From NCBI RefSeq assembly GCF_000813725.1, contig NZ_JWLD01000037.1, positions 62,001-126,000 on the forward strand: a stretch of 64,000 nucleotides of DNA, written 5' to 3'. Within the stretch, counting starts at the first letter, position 1, and every line of letters begins with the position of its first letter. The notes below the pieces were generated by a model. It was not told the DNA's origin, searched no databases, and saw only the letters and a program-made list of their open reading frames with translations. Shown here piece by piece: positions 62,219-64,000 of this stretch. Origin of the DNA: Leisingera sp. ANG-Vp (lineage in GTDB: Bacteria; Pseudomonadota; Alphaproteobacteria; Rhodobacterales; Rhodobacteraceae). Position numbers and translations under genes: made by a program.

Positions 62219-63193
62219 ATGCCCCAAGCCGACATTGTCCTGACCGGTAACTTCCCGATCCTGTCGCTCACTCTGGTGACCGAGCCGCTGCGGGTGGCCA
62301 ACCGCGAAAGCGCGGGCACGCTTTGGCGCTGGCGGTTCCTGTCGGTGGAGGGCGGTTCCCTGACCAGTTCCAGCGGCATCGAAATCCCCACCGAAGCGCT
62401 GGACCGCAGCACGGCGGATGTGGTGCTGCTTTTGTCCTCCTACCACCCCGAGAGCGCCGTCGCCGGCCCCTTGCTGAGCTGGCTCAAAAGGCGGGCGCGC
62501 GAAGGCGCCGTGATGGGCTGCGTCGACACCGGCGCGCTGATCTTTGCTGAGGCCGGTCTGCTGCGCAGCCGCCCGGCCGCGGTGCATTTCGAGGCGCTGC
62601 GCGGCTACCGCGAGAAATTCGGCGATGAGATGTTTGCCGACCGGCTGTTTGACGTCACCGGCAACCGTTGCTCAAGCGCGGGCGGGGTAGCAACTTTTGA
62701 CATGACGCTTGGGCTGATCGAGCATTTCAACGGGCGGCAGCTGGCAGACCGGGTCGCCGAAATCCTCACCTACCGGCCAACCAAGCACGGCGGGCCGCAG
62801 CAGCGGCTGCTGACCGACACCTCGCTGGCACGGCTCGACCGAAATCTGGCCAAAGCGGTCGACCTGATGATCGCCACCCTCGACCAGCCTATTCCGATCG
62901 TAGAGATCGCCGCCCGGGTGGGCGTGCCGCTGTGGACGCTTGGGCGGCTGTTCAAACTTCACCTGAAAGAGACGCCGGCTGCCTACTACCGCAATCTGCG
63001 ACTGGCCGAGGCACGCAATCTGCTGCTGAATTCCAGCCTGAGGATCGGAGATATCTCCAGCCTCTGCGGCTTTGAAAATCCCGAAAGCTTCGCCCGTGCC
63101 TACAAGCGGAAGTTCGGCACCTCCGCCTCTGCCGCGCGAACTGCGGGGCTGGCGCCGGCCGCAGGGGCAGAGCCCCGCAGTTCGTGCGGCTAG
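62219..63193 (+). CDS. GlxA-type AraC-family regulator
   Basis: 324 residues. The N-terminal part is a DJ-1/PfpI-like domain ([41 protein letters not shown]), and the C-terminal ~100 residues carry two AraC HTH motifs ending [16 protein letters not shown]. CdhR and GbdR, the carnitine and glycine-betaine activators, belong to this group. It is divergent from the dioxygenase (104 bases). Its last 20 codons contain a long hairpin (63141-63180), and its TAG overlaps the next gene's stop. Confidence 0.9.
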   Translation: MPQADIVLTGNFPILSLTLVTEPLRVANRESAGTLWRWRFLSVEGGSLTSSSGIEIPTEALDRSTADVVLLLSSYHPESAVAGPLLSWLKRRAREGAVMGCVDTGALIFAEAGLLRSRPAAVHFEALRGYREKFGDEMFADRLFDVTGNRCSSAGGVATFDMTLGLIEHFNGRQLADRVAEILTYRPTKHGGPQQRLLTDTSLARLDRNLAKAVDLMIATLDQPIPIVEIAARVGVPLWTLGRLFKLHLKETPAAYYRNLRLAEARNLLLNSSLRIGDISSLCGFENPESFARAYKRKFGTSASAARTAGLAPAAGAEPRSSCG

Positions 63194-64000
63194 CAGGAAT
63201 AGCTGGCTACAGGCGCGCCCAGCACGCCGAAGTCGGGAGTAATTCCCAGGCCGGGCGCATCGGACGCCGTCATCCTGCCGTTCACACGCCGCGGTGCCCC
63301 CGAGGCAATCGCAACCGTGCCATAGCTGTTGAAATCAGTGGCCGAAAAACAGAACTCCTCCGGCGTTGAACGCGCCAGATGGGCAATCGCCGCGGTGGTG
63401 ATGTCACCGCCCCAGGTATCCTCGATGGTCATCGGAATGCCGGACGCCACACAGAGGTCCCGCATCAGCTTGGCCCGGGTCAGGCCGCCAACCTTGGAAA
63501 TCTTAAGGTTTATCACATCCATCGCGTCCTCGGCGATGCCGCGCACCAGCATGCCGGCGCCGTCGATCACCTCGTCCAGCACAAAGGGCAAACCGGTGCG
63601 GCGGCGGATCGAGACGCTTTCCTCGTAGGTGGGGCAAGGCTGCTCGATATAGACATCAAGATCCTGCACCGCCGCAACGACCCGTGCCGCCTCGTGCCGG
63701 GTCCAGCCGGTGTTGGCGTCGGCGACCAGCAGGTCCGACGGTTTCAGCGCGGCGCGGGTGGCCCGGATGCGGTCAATATCATCATTGGCCGCGCCGCCTA
63801 CTTTGAGCTGAAACTTGGTGTAGCCCTCAGCTGCATAGCCTTCGATCTTGGCGGCCATTTGCTCGGGGCTTTCCTGGCTGATCGCCCGGTACAGGGAGAC
63901 CTCGTCCTGGGCAGCGCCGCCCAGCAGGGTATAGACCGGCTGGCCGGTGACCTTGCCCAAGAGGTCCCAGCAGGCGATGTCTATCGGCGCCTTGGCATAG
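63190..64000 (-). CDS. Mandelate racemase/muconate lactonizing enzyme-family protein, C-terminal part (runs off right edge)
   Basis: About 270 residues of an enolase-superfamily enzyme. The barrel motifs are FQLKVGG (catalytic Lys at the second position of KxK; the first is Gln), ADANTGW, IEQP, LDEV (metal ligands) and [11 protein letters not shown] (second Lys). A Lys-Lys acid-base pair implies 1,1-proton transfer, as in racemases and epimerases such as the hydroxyproline-betaine epimerase HpbD. The N-terminal capping domain lies beyond the window. Substrate not determined; the betaine-rich setting favours an HpbD-like role. Confidence 0.85.
   Translation of the reverse strand, partial: YAKAPIDIACWDLLGKVTGQPVYTLLGGAAQDEVSLYRAISQESPEQMAAKIEGYAAEGYTKFQLKVGGAANDDIDRIRATRAALKPSDLLVADANTGWTRHEAARVVAAVQDLDVYIEQPCPTYEESVSIRRRTGLPFVLDEVIDGAGMLVRGIAEDAMDVINLKISKVGGLTRAKLMRDLCVASGIPMTIEDTWGGDITTAAIAHLARSTPEEFCFSATDFNSYGTVAIASGAPRRVNGRMTASDAPGLGITPDFGVLGAPVASYSC

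Overview
The window is GC-rich alphaproteobacterial chromosome, most likely from the Roseobacter group of the Rhodobacteraceae (Leisingera, Phaeobacter or Ruegeria type; the genus is a guess). Signs are the F1-only atpHAGDC operon without F0 genes, the GTG-started rpsD, DUF2125, DUF3726, DUF1835-like and Hint-domain proteins, an RTX protein with a non-classical leader, and a dense supply of transporters and degradative operons for marine osmolytes. No tRNA, rRNA, CRISPR array, insertion sequence or prophage was seen.

Left part (1-37 kb), mostly core genome: a partial methyltransferase, a DUF1835-like protein, the ATP synthase F1 operon (minus strand), two secreted acidic proteins with a shared leader (one RTX), methyltransferase/gloB, clpA with an M23 peptidase, a MotA/MotB (ZorA/ZorB)-like membrane motor pair, chaC, DUF2125, an extensin-like protein with tyrC and hisC, an orphan 548-residue peptidoglycan-binding-like protein, a class V aminotransferase with a divergent Lrp regulator, rpsD, a Hint protein, divergent oxyR/katG, and an aa3-type cytochrome c oxidase cluster (II-I-III-III'-IV) with two subunit III genes.

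Right part (37-64 kb), almost entirely catabolic. (a) A two-domain class III CoA-transferase resembling DddD, with a divergent LysR regulator and, beyond it, a BCCT carrier. (b) A minus-strand run: BCCT, Ldh2-family dehydrogenase, DUF3726, an unrecognised 562-residue protein, an M19 'dipeptidase' lacking the usual metal motif, and a ketoglutarate-semialdehyde-type dehydrogenase, with a divergent LysR gene. This is the best candidate for an undescribed pathway. (c) A LacI-controlled sulfoacetate locus: tripartite tricarboxylate transporter, SauS-like and SauT-like enzymes. (d) A gamma-butyrobetaine/carnitine-type cluster: enoyl-CoA hydratase, NDP-forming acyl-CoA synthetase, a truncated alcohol dehydrogenase, a butyrobetaine-type dioxygenase and a GlxA-type regulator, followed by an incomplete enolase-superfamily racemase or epimerase. 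Together these suggest import and breakdown of betaines, DMSP-like zwitterions and organosulfonates.

At sequence level there are strong terminators, a LacI operator, an rpsD promoter, and at least two families of short structured intergenic repeats. One of these has copies with compensatory stem changes, all between convergent genes.
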